Positions 32,941 to 42,700 of a stretch of DNA of 64,000 nt are shown here, piece after piece; position 1 is the stretch's first letter, and each line of letters opens with the position of its first letter. The position numbers and the translations under genes were made by a program. Location of the stretch: assembly GCA_050011815.1 (NCBI GenBank), contig JBEKIJ010000019.1:62001-126000 (forward strand), read 5' to 3'. The notes under the pieces are model-generated. The model was not told the origin of the DNA. It saw only the letters and a list, made by a program, of their open reading frames with translations, and searched no databases. The stretch is from Chersky-840 sp050011815 (GTDB lineage Bacteria > Actinomycetota > Acidimicrobiia > Acidimicrobiales > UBA8190).

Positions 32941-35469
32941 GTGCTCTTGCGCCATCGACCCTTGGTGCGGCTCGGCCTCGGGCTGGCCCTGGTGGTCACA
33001 CCCTTGGTGGAGGTCGCCGGCGCATCGGCGGCGCGGGCCAGCGGCAACACCACCTATACGCCCGGCACCCCGGGACTCGACACCGTCACCAACGGCCCGT
33101 GGACGCTCTCACAGGGTGACCCCGGCGCCGGCGCCCCCTACGACGAGAGCTGGCCCGCCTACACGCCGGGCGGGACGCCCACCCAGGCGGGGGGTTTTCC
33201 GAACCTGGCGGTGTATCCCGACTCCAACTCGCCCAGCGGAACCCCCTACGCCAGCGGTGTGGCGGGCACGCCGGGGCCGGTGGACGCCTACTGCACCGGC
33301 GGGGGGTCCGCCCCCGAGACCGGTACCCAGGCCTCCGAACCGGCCGACACCGCACTGCCCATGTCGCCGTACTACTTCCCCTTCGTCACCCAGACGCCGG
33401 GCGACGCCACCGCCGGGCACCTCACCGGCTACTTCGACTACCGGCCCAAAGACACCGAGGAAGAGGTCGTCGTGGCCAGGTCCACCGACGGCGGGCAGAG
33501 CTGGAACTTCGCCGGCAAGGCCCTGGAGCAGAATCCCGAGAACTACTGCCCGACCGGTGACACCAACGACAACGGGCAGGGTCACGCCTTCGTCATGACG
33601 GTGGGGACCAACTCCTACCTCTACACGGTGAACCGACCGGCCGGTGACAACCCGGGGGTGGGCCTGCTCGTCCACGCCGTGAACCCGTCGGCCACCAACC
33701 CGGTGGCCGGCCTTTCCCCCGTGGAGTCGGTCGGCACCGACCCCGACACCTTCGCGGCGGGCTCGGAGCCACCGGTGCCGACCACGGGAGGCACGGGGGT
33801 CACCATCACGGTGACCACCTTGGGGACGGGGGCGGAGCAGGTCGGCGCCGGGCAGTTCGAGGACCTGAACGCCACCTCGCCGTCGGGCTCGGTCATCACC
33901 TGCACCGGCACCGGCGCCAACACCCTCACCGGGTGCACCACGGCCAACGGTGCCGGACTGGCCGTCGCCTCGGGTGATCCGCTCGTCGAGGTCCTCGGCG
34001 ACGCCACCGCGGTGGCGAGCATCCCCCAGGGCCCCAACAGCCCCCTCGAGAACGGTGGGGTCAGCCTGGACCTCAACGCGCCGCTCAGCACCATCGCGGC
34101 GGCCAACGTGCCGGGACGGTTCTACGTCGACGGCGCCACGATCTACTGCGTCAACAACAACAGCCCGGCCGAGCTCGACAACTGCACCACCACCCAGAGC
34201 GGGGGCGTGTCGGTCAAAGTCGGCGACCCCGTGACCACCGATCCGATCCTGCCCAGTGACACCGGGCAGCCCGGGGGCGCCCAACAGACGACGGGGCTCA
34301 TCGCCCCCGACGGCATCGTGGGCACCATCCCGAGCTCGATCTCCTATCCCGGAGCCCCGTCGGGCGCCACCGTGGTCATCTACGGCGAGAAGATCCTCAA
34401 CTACTTCATCGAAGGCACCGTTGCCAGCGCGGTGTCGCTCCCGGCCAGCTCCATCACCATGAACCCCTCCACGAGCGACGCCGAGCCCATTCCGGGCGGG
34501 ACGTTCTCGATCTACCTGGGGTCCACGGCGGGAGCCATCCAGCAGGTGACGTGCACCGGATTCTCGTCGAACACCTTCTCGGGGTGCTCGGGGGGCACGG
34601 GCACCGTGGCGGCGGGGAACGACGTGGGGGGACCCGGCGCGGCCATCGCCTCCTCGGCCACGCTGACCGCCATCGGTGAAGGCAGCACCAAGCCCAAGAC
34701 CTTGTACAAGAACAACGAGGACTTGACGGTCCTGCGCGCCGCCTACACCACCGACGGGTTGAGCTTCACCGACCTCGGACCGATCAGCGGCACCGACCCC
34801 AGCCACCTCACCGACATCAGCAACCCGTCGGGCCAGACGTTCCCGTCCACCATCAACCTCCCCCAAGGTGCCACCGACACTCCCGAACTTCGCTTCGTCG
34901 GCACACGGGGCACGATCATCTTGAACCCCGACGGCAGCATCGGCATGTTCGACTCCGGTGCATGGCAGTCCGACGGTGACAGCGATGCCTTCGACCAGAT
35001 CTTCTACACGTCGTCGACCGACGGCGTGCACTGGAGTCAACCGGTGGTGATCGAGAGCACCGACTACACGTTCTCGGCCCGCCAGCAACAAGACGCGGCG
35101 CTGGCCGGTGGTCATGACGATTCTCTCGGCATCAGCGCCTACTTCGCGGGCCGAGCCTATTCGCCGACGGTGGTCCAGAACCCCGACGGCACGCTCACCA
35201 TGATCTTCTCGGGCTACAGCACCCCCAAGCCGGTCCCTGTCGCCGGTACCGTCCTGGGTGACGGCCAAGGTGGTGCGCCGACATGGACGGTGCAACCTGA
35301 TGACCCGGCGCTGTACCGCAGCATCCTGACGGTGTCGCTCACCCCATCGGAGCCCGGGACCGGGACCCCCGAGGTTCCGGCGGCCATCCTGCTTCCCCTG
35401 GCCGCCCTGCTCCTGTGTGGCAGCGCAGTGGGTTACAGCGCGCGTCGGCGGCGTCGCTACCGGGTCTGA
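32941..35469 (+). CDS. Large secreted Asp-box protein with cysteine-pair modules and C-terminal anchor
   Basis: An 842-residue protein from the GTG at 32941 with AGAAGGGGA upstream. A signal peptide ends near ARASG. Asp-box motifs of sialidase/exo-glycosidase propellers occur at about 181 (RSTDGGQSWNF), 602 (YTTDGLSF) and 691 (SSTDGVHW). Between the first two lie three modules with paired Cys and Gly/Thr-rich turns, at about 319-331, 401-415 and 537-550 (for example ITCTG...TGC). A C-terminal TPEVPAAILLPLAALL helix with an RRRRR tail anchors it. It may bind or cleave a glycan; catalytic residues cannot be assigned. The gene follows its neighbour by 34 bp, probably in one operon. Confidence 0.75.
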   Translation: MLLRHRPLVRLGLGLALVVTPLVEVAGASAARASGNTTYTPGTPGLDTVTNGPWTLSQGDPGAGAPYDESWPAYTPGGTPTQAGGFPNLAVYPDSNSPSGTPYASGVAGTPGPVDAYCTGGGSAPETGTQASEPADTALPMSPYYFPFVTQTPGDATAGHLTGYFDYRPKDTEEEVVVARSTDGGQSWNFAGKALEQNPENYCPTGDTNDNGQGHAFVMTVGTNSYLYTVNRPAGDNPGVGLLVHAVNPSATNPVAGLSPVESVGTDPDTFAAGSEPPVPTTGGTGVTITVTTLGTGAEQVGAGQFEDLNATSPSGSVITCTGTGANTLTGCTTANGAGLAVASGDPLVEVLGDATAVASIPQGPNSPLENGGVSLDLNAPLSTIAAANVPGRFYVDGATIYCVNNNSPAELDNCTTTQSGGVSVKVGDPVTTDPILPSDTGQPGGAQQTTGLIAPDGIVGTIPSSISYPGAPSGATVVIYGEKILNYFIEGTVASAVSLPASSITMNPSTSDAEPIPGGTFSIYLGSTAGAIQQVTCTGFSSNTFSGCSGGTGTVAAGNDVGGPGAAIASSATLTAIGEGSTKPKTLYKNNEDLTVLRAAYTTDGLSFTDLGPISGTDPSHLTDISNPSGQTFPSTINLPQGATDTPELRFVGTRGTIILNPDGSIGMFDSGAWQSDGDSDAFDQIFYTSSTDGVHWSQPVVIESTDYTFSARQQQDAALAGGHDDSLGISAYFAGRAYSPTVVQNPDGTLTMIFSGYSTPKPVPVAGTVLGDGQGGAPTWTVQPDDPALYRSILTVSLTPSEPGTGTPEVPAAILLPLAALLLCGSAVGYSARRRRRYRV

Positions 35470-35567
35470 ATCAGCCGGGGAGGCGCACTGGCGCGCCGGG
35501 GACGCGAACCACGGCGGCGGTAGAGTGCCCGCATGTGCATGGACCATGGGGTTCGAAAGGAAACACG

Positions 35568-36050
35568 ATGACGATCGCAGTCGGTGACACCATCCCTGAC
35601 GTCGAGTTGCGCACCATGGCCGGCAAGAGCCCCGAGGCGGTCCGGAGCCTCGAGGTGCTCGGGAAGGGCAAGGTCGTGCTGTTCGCCGTCCCCGGCGCCT
35701 TCACCCCGACGTGCTCGGACTACCACCTGCCCGGCTTCGTGCACCGCGCCGACGAGTTCCTCGCCAAGGGGGTCGACACCGTGGCGTGCATCTCGGTCAA
35801 CGACCCCTTCGTCATGGGAGCGTGGGGCCGGGACCAGAAGGTGGGGGACCGGGTCCTCATGCTGGCCGACGGCAACGGCGAGTTCACCCAGGCCATGGGC
35901 CTCGAAGCCGACATGAGGGGGGCCGGGCTCGGGCCACGCTCTCAGCGCTATGCCGCCGTGATCGAGAACGGGACCGTCACCGCCCTCTTCGTCGAGCCCG
36001 AGCGGGGCCTGAACGTCAGCTCGGCAGAGTCCGTGCTGGGCGCCCTGTAG
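35568..36050 (+). CDS. Peroxiredoxin 5-type thiol peroxidase
   Basis: A 160-residue cytosolic enzyme from the ATG at 35568 with GAAAGGAAA upstream. PGAFTPTCSDYHLPGF places the peroxidatic Cys at residue 49 in the Prx5 signature. VDTVACISVNDPFVMGAWG is the typical second block (AhpE/Prx5 'SVNDPFVM'). It reduces hydrogen peroxide, organic peroxides or peroxynitrite. A further Cys in VACIS is not the usual resolving Cys, so an external thiol such as mycothiol or mycoredoxin is likely. A TAGAGT -10-like element lies at 35521-35526. It converges with the small SHOCT-like gene (18 bp). Confidence 0.92.
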   Translation: MTIAVGDTIPDVELRTMAGKSPEAVRSLEVLGKGKVVLFAVPGAFTPTCSDYHLPGFVHRADEFLAKGVDTVACISVNDPFVMGAWGRDQKVGDRVLMLADGNGEFTQAMGLEADMRGAGLGPRSQRYAAVIENGTVTALFVEPERGLNVSSAESVLGAL

Positions 36051-36068
36051 CTCGGGTGGGCCCGCCGG

Positions 36069-36341
36069 TCAGATCTGGAGGTTGCTGAGGAGCTCGGCCT
36101 TGCGGGCGTCGTAGGTCTCGAAATCGATGATGTCGGCGTCGAATTCGCGCTGGAGCTGCTCCATCTGCTCGAGGATGGCCCCGCTGTCGGCGGGGGCCAC
36201 GGCGTCCTCTGCGGCTCCGTCGAGAGCGCCGGCTTCGTCTGAGGGATCGCTCTTGCGCTGACGACGGTCTCGCTTCTCGGCTGCTCGCGAACGCTTGTCG
36301 ATGTCGCGCTGGCGCTTGGACGCGCTGCTGCGTTGGGCCAT
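36069..36341 (-). CDS. Small protein with SHOCT-like C-terminus
   Basis: A 90-residue protein. The N-terminal half is strongly basic (SKRQRDIDKRSRAAEKRDRRQRK), the middle acidic and disordered, and the end ILEQMEQLQREFDADIIDFETYDARKAELLSNLQI resembles the SHOCT short oligomerisation motif. It starts 3 bp after the rpsR stop on the same strand, so it is translated with S18. A nucleic-acid or ribosome-linked role is possible because of the basic region and context, but this is a guess. Confidence 0.6.
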   Translation of the reverse strand: MAQRSSASKRQRDIDKRSRAAEKRDRRQRKSDPSDEAGALDGAAEDAVAPADSGAILEQMEQLQREFDADIIDFETYDARKAELLSNLQI

Positions 36342-36344
36342 GGG

Positions 36345-36848
36345 CTACACCGCCGGTTCGGCGACGGCGCCGTTGTCAGACGCGCCCACGCTCACGACGG
36401 CGTCGGCGGTCGAGTCCCCGGCTTCGGGCGAGGGGGCCTCGGCGGGTGCCGCGGCGCCTTCGGCCGCCGGCGCGGCGCGCTCGGGGCGGGGCCCGTCAGG
36501 GCGGGGACCGTCTCGATCAGGGCGCCCGCCACCGGGACCGCCACGACCACGACGGCCACCCTTGTCGCCGGCCAGGGTCCGCACCACGTAGGGGAGCAGC
36601 GCCATCTCGCGGGCGTTCTTGATGGCGAGGGCCACGGCGGCTTGGTGCTGGGTGCAGGTGCCGGTGCTGCTGCGCGACTTGATCTTGCCCCGCTCACTCA
36701 TGAAGCGGCGAAGGAGGCTGCTGTCCTTGTAGTCGACGTGGGTGACCCTGTCCTTGCACAGCATGCAGACCTTGGGCCGGCCGCGGCGGATGCGGCTCTT
36801 GGAATCGGTCGGTCGCGGGCGGGACCGTTGCTTACGGGAAGATGGCAT
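36345..36848 (-). CDS. rpsR: 30S ribosomal protein S18 with long C-terminal extension
   Basis: A 167-residue protein; normal S18 is 75-90. The S18 core is clear: RPKVCMLCKDRVTHVDYKDSSLLRRFMSERGKIKSRSSTGTCTQHQAAVALAIKNAREMALLPYV. The CxxC at 28-31 marks the Cys-containing, zinc-binding paralogue type found in actinobacteria. After about residue 92 a low-complexity tail rich in Gly, Arg, Pro, then Ala/Glu follows. The locus lacks rpsF, ssb and rplI, so it is not the main S6-SSB-S18-L9 operon; a second S18 may exist elsewhere. It is divergent from typA. Confidence 0.92.
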   Translation of the reverse strand: MPSSRKQRSRPRPTDSKSRIRRGRPKVCMLCKDRVTHVDYKDSSLLRRFMSERGKIKSRSSTGTCTQHQAAVALAIKNAREMALLPYVVRTLAGDKGGRRGRGGPGGGRPDRDGPRPDGPRPERAAPAAEGAAAPAEAPSPEAGDSTADAVVSVGASDNGAVAEPAV

Positions 36849-37010
36849 GTGCGGTTCTCCTGGAGCGTCGCGCACATGACTTCAGGAGTCCGAAGTACCG
36901 GGAAATCGGAAACCGAGGATCAGGGTCGGCGCGAGCGGCAAACCCAATCCATCGCATTCTAGCGTCTGCTGAACTCGGGCGTCCACCCGGGCAAGTAGCC
37001 TGGTCGGCTC

Positions 37011-38870
37011 ATGTCCGTACGAAATGACCTTCGAAATGTAGCAATCGTGGCGCACGTCGACCACGGCAAGACGACGTTGGTGGACGCCATGCTCCGCCAG
37101 ACCGGGGCCTTCCGGGCCAACCAGGAGCTCACCGACCGGGTGCTCGACTCGGGCGACCTCGAGCGCGAGAAGGGCATCACCATCCTCGCCAAGCACACGG
37201 CGGTGCCCTACGGTTCGGTGAAGATCACCATCGTCGACACCCCCGGCCACGCCGACTTCGGCGGTGAGGTGGAGCGCGCCCTGGCCATGGTCGACGGCGT
37301 CCTGCTGCTGGTGGACGCATCGGAAGGCCCCTTGCCGCAGACGCGCTTCGTCCTGCGCAAGACCCTCGAGGCCCGCCTGCCCGTCGTGGTGGTGGTCAAC
37401 AAGGTGGACCGCGCCGACGCCCGGGTGACCGAGGTCGTCCACGAGATCGAAGAGCTCTTCCTCGACCTCGATGCCGACGAGGATCAGGTCGGCTTCCCCG
37501 TGCTCTACGCCAACGCCCGCGCCGGGCGCGCCGGTACCTCGCCCGATGACATCGGCCCCGACCTCGTCCCGCTGTTCGAAGCCATCATCGAGAGCGTCCC
37601 GCCTCCGCACTACGACCCCGACACGCCCCTCCAGGCGCTGGTCACCAATCTCGATGCTTCTCCCTACCTCGGCCGCCTGGCCATCTGCCGTGTGTACAAC
37701 GGGACGTTGCGGCGCGGCGAGACCGTGGCGTGGTGCCGCCTCGACGGCTCCGTGCAACGCGGCAAGGTCACCGAGCTCTTCTCCTCCAAAGCCCTGGAAC
37801 GAGTCGAGACCGAAGAGGCCGGCCCCGGCGAGATCGTGGCCGTGGCGGGCTTCGCGGAGGTGACCATCGGCGAGACCCTGGCCGATCCCGACGACCCCCG
37901 CCCCCTGCCGGCCATCCTCGTCGACGAGCCCAGCCTGGCCATGACCATCGGGATCAACACGTCACCACTGTCAGGATCCGACGGCACCAAGGTGACGGCC
38001 CGGCTCATCAAGTCCCGGCTCGATCAGGAGCTCGTCGGCAACGTGTCGTTGCGGGTCCTGCCCACGGACCGCCCCGACGCCTGGGAGGTCCAGGGCCGGG
38101 GCGAGCTCCAGCTGGCGGTGCTGGTCGAGACCATGCGGCGCGAGGGCTTCGAGCTGACGGTGGGCAAGCCCCAGGTCGTCACCCGCATCATCGACGGCAA
38201 GTTGCACGAGCCGATGGAGCGTCTGGCCGTCGACGTCCCCACCGACTACCTGGGTGTGGTCACCCAGCTGTTGGCCCTGCGCTTCGGCCGTCTCGAGGAG
38301 ATGGTGAACCACGGCACGGGCTGGGTGCGCATGGACTACCGGGTGCCGGCGCGCGGGCTCGTGGGGTTCCGCACCGAATTCGTCATCGAGACGCGCGGGA
38401 CGGGCATCCTCCACCACGTCTTCGACGGATGGGAACCCTGGCACGGAGATCTCCGGGTCAGGCGCAACGGCTCCATGGTGGCCGACCGACGAGGGGTGAC
38501 CACCACCTACGCCCTCATGTCCCTGGAGCAGCGCGGCACCTTGCTCGTGCCGCCGGGGACCGAGGTCTACGAGGGGATGATCGTCGGCGAGAACTCCCGG
38601 GTCGACGAGATGGACGTCAATCCGGCCAAGGAGAAGAAGCTCACCAACGTCCGGTCCTCGACCGCCGAGGAGCTCGAGCGCTTGACGCCGCATCTCCAGC
38701 TCTCGTTGGAACAGGCTCTCGAGTTCATCGGCGAGGACGAGTGCGTCGAGGTCTCACCCCACTCGGTGCGGCTGCGCAAGGTCGTCCTCGACCAGGCCAT
38801 CCGAGGTCGTCAGCGCAGCCGGTCCCGGCGTGACGACGCGGAGACTGCGGCGGTGTCTAAGCGCTCGTGA
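37011..38870 (+). CDS. typA: Ribosome-binding GTPase TypA/BipA
   Basis: A 619-residue translational GTPase of normal length. G1 is AHVDHGKTT (14-22), followed by the switch region REKGITILAKHTAV, DTPGHADFGGEVER (G3) and VVNKVDRADAR (G4). Domains II and III precede the TypA-specific C-terminal block (RTEFVIETRGTGILHHVFDGWEPW; NVRSSTAEELERLTPHLQLSLEQALEFI). It binds 70S ribosomes and helps ribosome assembly and stress adaptation. The ATG has no evident Shine-Dalgarno site; TAGCCT 10 bp upstream may be a -10 box of a leaderless transcript. Its last 14 bp overlap the convergent membrane-protein gene. Confidence 0.97.
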   Translation: MSVRNDLRNVAIVAHVDHGKTTLVDAMLRQTGAFRANQELTDRVLDSGDLEREKGITILAKHTAVPYGSVKITIVDTPGHADFGGEVERALAMVDGVLLLVDASEGPLPQTRFVLRKTLEARLPVVVVVNKVDRADARVTEVVHEIEELFLDLDADEDQVGFPVLYANARAGRAGTSPDDIGPDLVPLFEAIIESVPPPHYDPDTPLQALVTNLDASPYLGRLAICRVYNGTLRRGETVAWCRLDGSVQRGKVTELFSSKALERVETEEAGPGEIVAVAGFAEVTIGETLADPDDPRPLPAILVDEPSLAMTIGINTSPLSGSDGTKVTARLIKSRLDQELVGNVSLRVLPTDRPDAWEVQGRGELQLAVLVETMRREGFELTVGKPQVVTRIIDGKLHEPMERLAVDVPTDYLGVVTQLLALRFGRLEEMVNHGTGWVRMDYRVPARGLVGFRTEFVIETRGTGILHHVFDGWEPWHGDLRVRRNGSMVADRRGVTTTYALMSLEQRGTLLVPPGTEVYEGMIVGENSRVDEMDVNPAKEKKLTNVRSSTAEELERLTPHLQLSLEQALEFIGEDECVEVSPHSVRLRKVVLDQAIRGRQRSRSRRDDAETAAVSKRS

Positions 38871-39456
38871 GGGGCATGGGGCCGGGCGCCACCGGCCTCG
38901 TGGTCACGGGGTCGTACGCCGCGTAGCGGGCCCTGCCCATGGCCACGAACAGCGGGCCGATCGTCGCGCTCGTCCCGCACGACCGGCGGGCGCCGAGGGC
39001 GACACCGAACACGTCGTACCCCGACGGCGTGTGCAGGATCTTGGTGTACCTCGGGCCCGCCCCCGCCGAAGGGTCGGCGGTCACGACCCCGCTCGGCCTG
39101 TAGGTGGTGCCGCACCACCGGACGAGGGGAGGAGCGCCGGTCAACGACAACGTGCCGTACTGGGCGGTGTTGATGAGCTCGATCCATCCGATCCCGGTCA
39201 ACGCGACGACCAGGAGCGTGATCAGCGCGATGCGACCCGCACCCCGCCCGAGAAGGATCGCCACCGCCGATCCGAAGGCCGCCCCCAGGACCACGTCCAG
39301 GTTGGGACCCATTCCCACGATCGACGCCAGGGTCCAGGTCAGGGCCCCCACCAGGACCAGCCCGGCGAGGATCCGGGCCGGCGACACCTGGGGGGCCGGG
39401 GTGGGCGGCGCCCGCTCCACGGCCGGCGTGCCGGGTAACGACGTGCCCCACACCAC
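38857..39456 (-). CDS. Hypothetical membrane protein
   Basis: A 199-residue protein with three to four hydrophobic segments at about 28-105 (ILAGLVLVGALTWTLASIV; VVLGAAFGSAVAILLG; IALITLLVVALTGIGWIEL) and a soluble C-terminal part outside. Two Cys (RWCGTTY and RRSCGTSA) may form a disulfide there. I do not recognise the family. It overlaps the end of typA by 14 bp on the opposite strand and is divergent from the small zinc-ribbon gene. Confidence 0.6.
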   Translation of the reverse strand: MVWGTSLPGTPAVERAPPTPAPQVSPARILAGLVLVGALTWTLASIVGMGPNLDVVLGAAFGSAVAILLGRGAGRIALITLLVVALTGIGWIELINTAQYGTLSLTGAPPLVRWCGTTYRPSGVVTADPSAGAGPRYTKILHTPSGYDVFGVALGARRSCGTSATIGPLFVAMGRARYAAYDPVTTRPVAPGPMPLTSA

Positions 39457-39487
39457 GAGCGGAGCTTATGGCGCAGAGTCCCAAATT

Positions 39488-39554
39488 TTGACGATGCCCA
39501 ATCGGTTGCAGATAGGCATCATTGGTGTAGTTGGGGCAGTTGAGAATCATTGGT
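39488..39554 (+). promoter_or_regulatory. Putative promoter with repeated ATCATTGGT before the zinc-ribbon gene
   Basis: An AT-richer stretch with a consensus-like -35 TTGACG (39488-39493) and a weak -10 (GATAGG, 17 bp on). ATCATTGGT occurs twice, at 39518 and 39546. The second copy begins within TGAGAATCATT, half of a Zur/Fur-like site, but the other half is missing. Support is limited. Confidence 0.3.
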
Positions 39555-39575
39555 AGGTGCACACGAGGGGGGCAT

Positions 39576-39794
39576 ATGGCCAATTCCGGTCTGCTGGAGA
39601 GGCGGTTCAGGGTGGCGGGATCGTCCCTGACGCCCGAATGCAGGCTCTGCTGGAGGACCGTGGTCCTCGAGCCCGAGTACGTCGAGGCGACCGAGCAACA
39701 CGTCTACGTCCGTTGCCCGCACTGCATGGGTTCGTTCCCGATCCGCCACAGCGATGTCGCGACCTTCCCCTGGCACGAGGCGTCAGCAGGCTGA
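39576..39794 (+). CDS. Small zinc-ribbon protein
   Basis: A 72-residue protein from ATG 39576 with GAGGGGGG upstream. Two CxxC pairs, PECRLCWRT and RCPHCMGSF, about 27 residues apart, form a zinc ribbon with a beta-hairpin between (VVLEPEYVEATEQHVYV). It could bind nucleic acid or a protein partner; the family is not recognised. Its end overlaps by 12 bp the convergent adenylyl cyclase/ATPase gene, which itself begins with zinc ribbons. Confidence 0.65.
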   Translation: MANSGLLERRFRVAGSSLTPECRLCWRTVVLEPEYVEATEQHVYVRCPHCMGSFPIRHSDVATFPWHEASAG

Positions 39795-42700
39795 CGAATT
39801 CCCTCCCGGTGACCGGGAGGACCTCTCCAGCCCGAGGAGCAGGCCCGGCATGGCGAGTTCCTGCGCGCACCGGCGCAGGGCGTCGAGGGCCGAGGCGTCG
39901 CCCCGGGCCGCGTAGGACCGCAGGACCAGCGCCTCGCTGACGCTGGCCGCGGATGTCGGGGTCGGCGGCAGATCCGTGCTCGCCCCGGTGATCTCGGACC
40001 GCAGGGCCGCCGCCGCCGTCACCGTCGCAGGCGCCTGGAGGGCGTGCGCGGCCTGGTCGGCACGGTCGACCCACGGCAAGGCCTCGGCGGACCGCCCGGC
40101 CAGCACGAACGCCAGGCCCTGGAGCAGCCCGACCAGGTCGCCGAAGGGCCCCAGCCCGGGGTGCTCCGCCCCATCGAAGCGCGCCAGCGCCTCCGCCAGG
40201 CGTCCGCCCACGGTGAGCTCGGCTTCGATGACGAGAAGCCCCATCCCCACCACGGGGTCGAGCGAGGACTCGGGCGGGGGCGGCGGCGCCACGTCGGTGG
40301 CACCGCGCGCCGCGGTCACCGCGAACGTGGCCGCCCAGCCGAGCCAGGGGAAGTGGTCGTCGTCGACGACGCCGCTGAGGCGCGAGAGGACCTCGGCGTG
40401 GCGAGCGGCCTCGTCGAGCCGTCCCGTGAACCGGGCCATGATCGCCAGCAGGCTCCGACCGTGGACGACGAGGTCGAAGGCGGCCAGCTCTTGCCCCAGC
40501 TGGGCCAGGCGCAGGGCGAAGCCTTCGGCCTCGGCGGTGTCGGCCGCGGTGCCCCACAACGACCGGATGAAGTGGTGCCACGCCAAGGTGGTGAGGATGC
40601 CCAGCTGCCTCGAGCGGTCCCCGGTCTCATCGGCGAAGGCGAGCGCCTGGGCGAGCCAGTCCGGGACGCGCCGGTCGGTGGGTCGGGCCAGGCACAGAAA
40701 CGACGAAGTGGCGACCATGCCCACCCGGTCGCCGATGCGTTCGAAGAGCTCCAGTCCGAGCTCGAGCTCCCGGCCCGAATCCTCCATCTGGCTCACGTTG
40801 AAGTACGAGACGCCCAGGTTGGCGTGGCCCCACGCCTCTTTGTCGATGACCCCCAGCTCGTGCCAGCGCGCCGTGACCGCCACCAGTCTCGGGATGGCCC
40901 ACGCCGAGTCCGAGAACATCTTGGCGTTGCCCGCGGTGTGGTCCCGCTCGATGGCGATGGTGGGGTCGTCGGGGTCGTCCTGCACCATGGCCAGGGTCTC
41001 GAGCGCCTCGTCCTCCTGGCTGCACAGGGCCTGGACCTTGGCCAGGTCGAGGAGCACGGCGGCCCGCCGACACCCGAGGGCGACGGCGCGTTCGAGCATG
41101 CGCAGCGCCTCGGTATAGCGGGCGGCCGCGAAGAGATCCTGTCCGGCACGCGCCAGGGCCTCGGCCGCCTCCTGGGCCACCGTGGCGTCGTCGGTGAGGT
41201 ACTCCGCAGCCCGATCGAGGTGCCGGGCCCGCTCCTCGGGCTCCGCCACGATGGTGGCGGCCCGGCGGTGGAGCTCGCCCCGGATGTTGCGGGGCAGCGT
41301 CTCGTAGGCGACCTCGCGCAGGAGCGAGTCCACGGTGTCGTAGCGGGCGTCGGCGCCGTGGCGCATGAGCCCGTTCTCGACGAGGGACTGCAGCACGACG
41401 GGCGCGTTCGGTGACCCCAGGGTGCTCAGGTGCGCCGCCGTCGCCCCGCCCATGACCGCGGCGTGCTGCAGGACCAGCTTCTGTTCGGGGTCGAGCGCGT
41501 CCAGCCGGGCCGCCAGCAGGGCCTGCAGCGTGGCCGGGATGGCGCCGTGGGCGGTGAGTTGATAGCGGTCGCCGTCGTCGACGAGCAGGCCCTGGGTGCG
41601 GGCCATCGAGACCAGCTCCCGCAGGTAGAGGGGATTCCCGTTGGCTCGTTCGACGAGGAAGTCCGCCGCTTCGCCCGAGAGGGGCTTCTCGCACGCGAAC
41701 CCGTCGGCCAACGCCACCGCGTCGGGCCTGCTGAGCGGACCCAGACGGACAGTGGTGGCGGCCGGGAAGGCGGTGAGCCATTCACCGGGCTCGGTGCGAC
41801 CGGCGAGGACGGTGAGCACGGCCACGTTGTTGAGGCGGCCCGACAGCTCGCCGAGGACCTTCAGCATCTTGTCGCCGCTGCGGTGCATGTCGTCGATCAG
41901 GATCAGCAGGGGTCGATCGGTGCCCTTCTCCTGGAGCAGCCGGCCCAGCGCCCACAGCTGTTCCTGGTGCATCCCGGCGGGGTCGATCGATTGCAGCGAC
42001 GTGTCCCATTCGCCGGCCAGGGACTTGACCCGGGCGTTCACGTCGCCGTCGGAGACCGGACCCAGCTGGCGGATGACCTCGGCGGCCACCCGGGCGCCAC
42101 CCATGGCGCCGTAGGCGGGGAAGGCGGCCCGGATGACGGTGCCGTCCACCTCGGCCGCCCGGGCCAGCTCCGCGGTCACCCTGGTCTTTCCCGAACCGGC
42201 GTCGCCGCACACCACCACCACCTGGGTCTGGCGGTCGCGACAGACGCGCCTCCACTGCGCCTCGAGGAAGGCGAGCTCGTCATCGCGGCCCACGAGCGGC
42301 GGCGACGCCACGCTCGGCTGCAGGTCGAGGGGTTGCAGGGAGACGGCCTCCCACACCTCGACCGGCTCCTGCTTGCCCTTGAGCAGGATGGGCTGGCGGG
42401 CCCGGAAGGCGATTCGTCCTGCGGTCAGCTCGGTGGTCAGGCGCCCGCACAGCACCTCTCCGGGTCCGGCCGCCTTCTCCAGCCGGGCGGCCACGTTGAC
42501 GGTGTCGCCGATGACGGTCATGCCCCCGCCCGCTCCCACCGCCGTCGCCATCACCTCGCCCGAGTTCACGCCGATCGAGAAGACGAGGTCCCCGCCGAGA
42601 TGCCGCATGGCCATCGCCGCGGCCACGGCGCGCTCGGCGTCGTCGTCGTGTGCGAGGGGGACACCGAACACCGCCATCACCGAGTCACCCATGTACTTGT

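Noticed and set aside
34940..34960. tRNA T-loop-like GTTCGACTCC
   Set aside because: It lies in frame within the Asp-box protein gene and no acceptor stem or anticodon arm can be formed around it.
33109..35547. Long antisense open frame opposite the Asp-box protein
   Set aside because: Gly/Arg/Val-rich shadow of a Gly/Thr-rich gene; no start site and no domain.
39541..39556. Zur/Fur box before the small zinc-ribbon gene
   Set aside because: Only one half-site (AATGATTCTCA on the minus strand) is present; the symmetrical half is missing.
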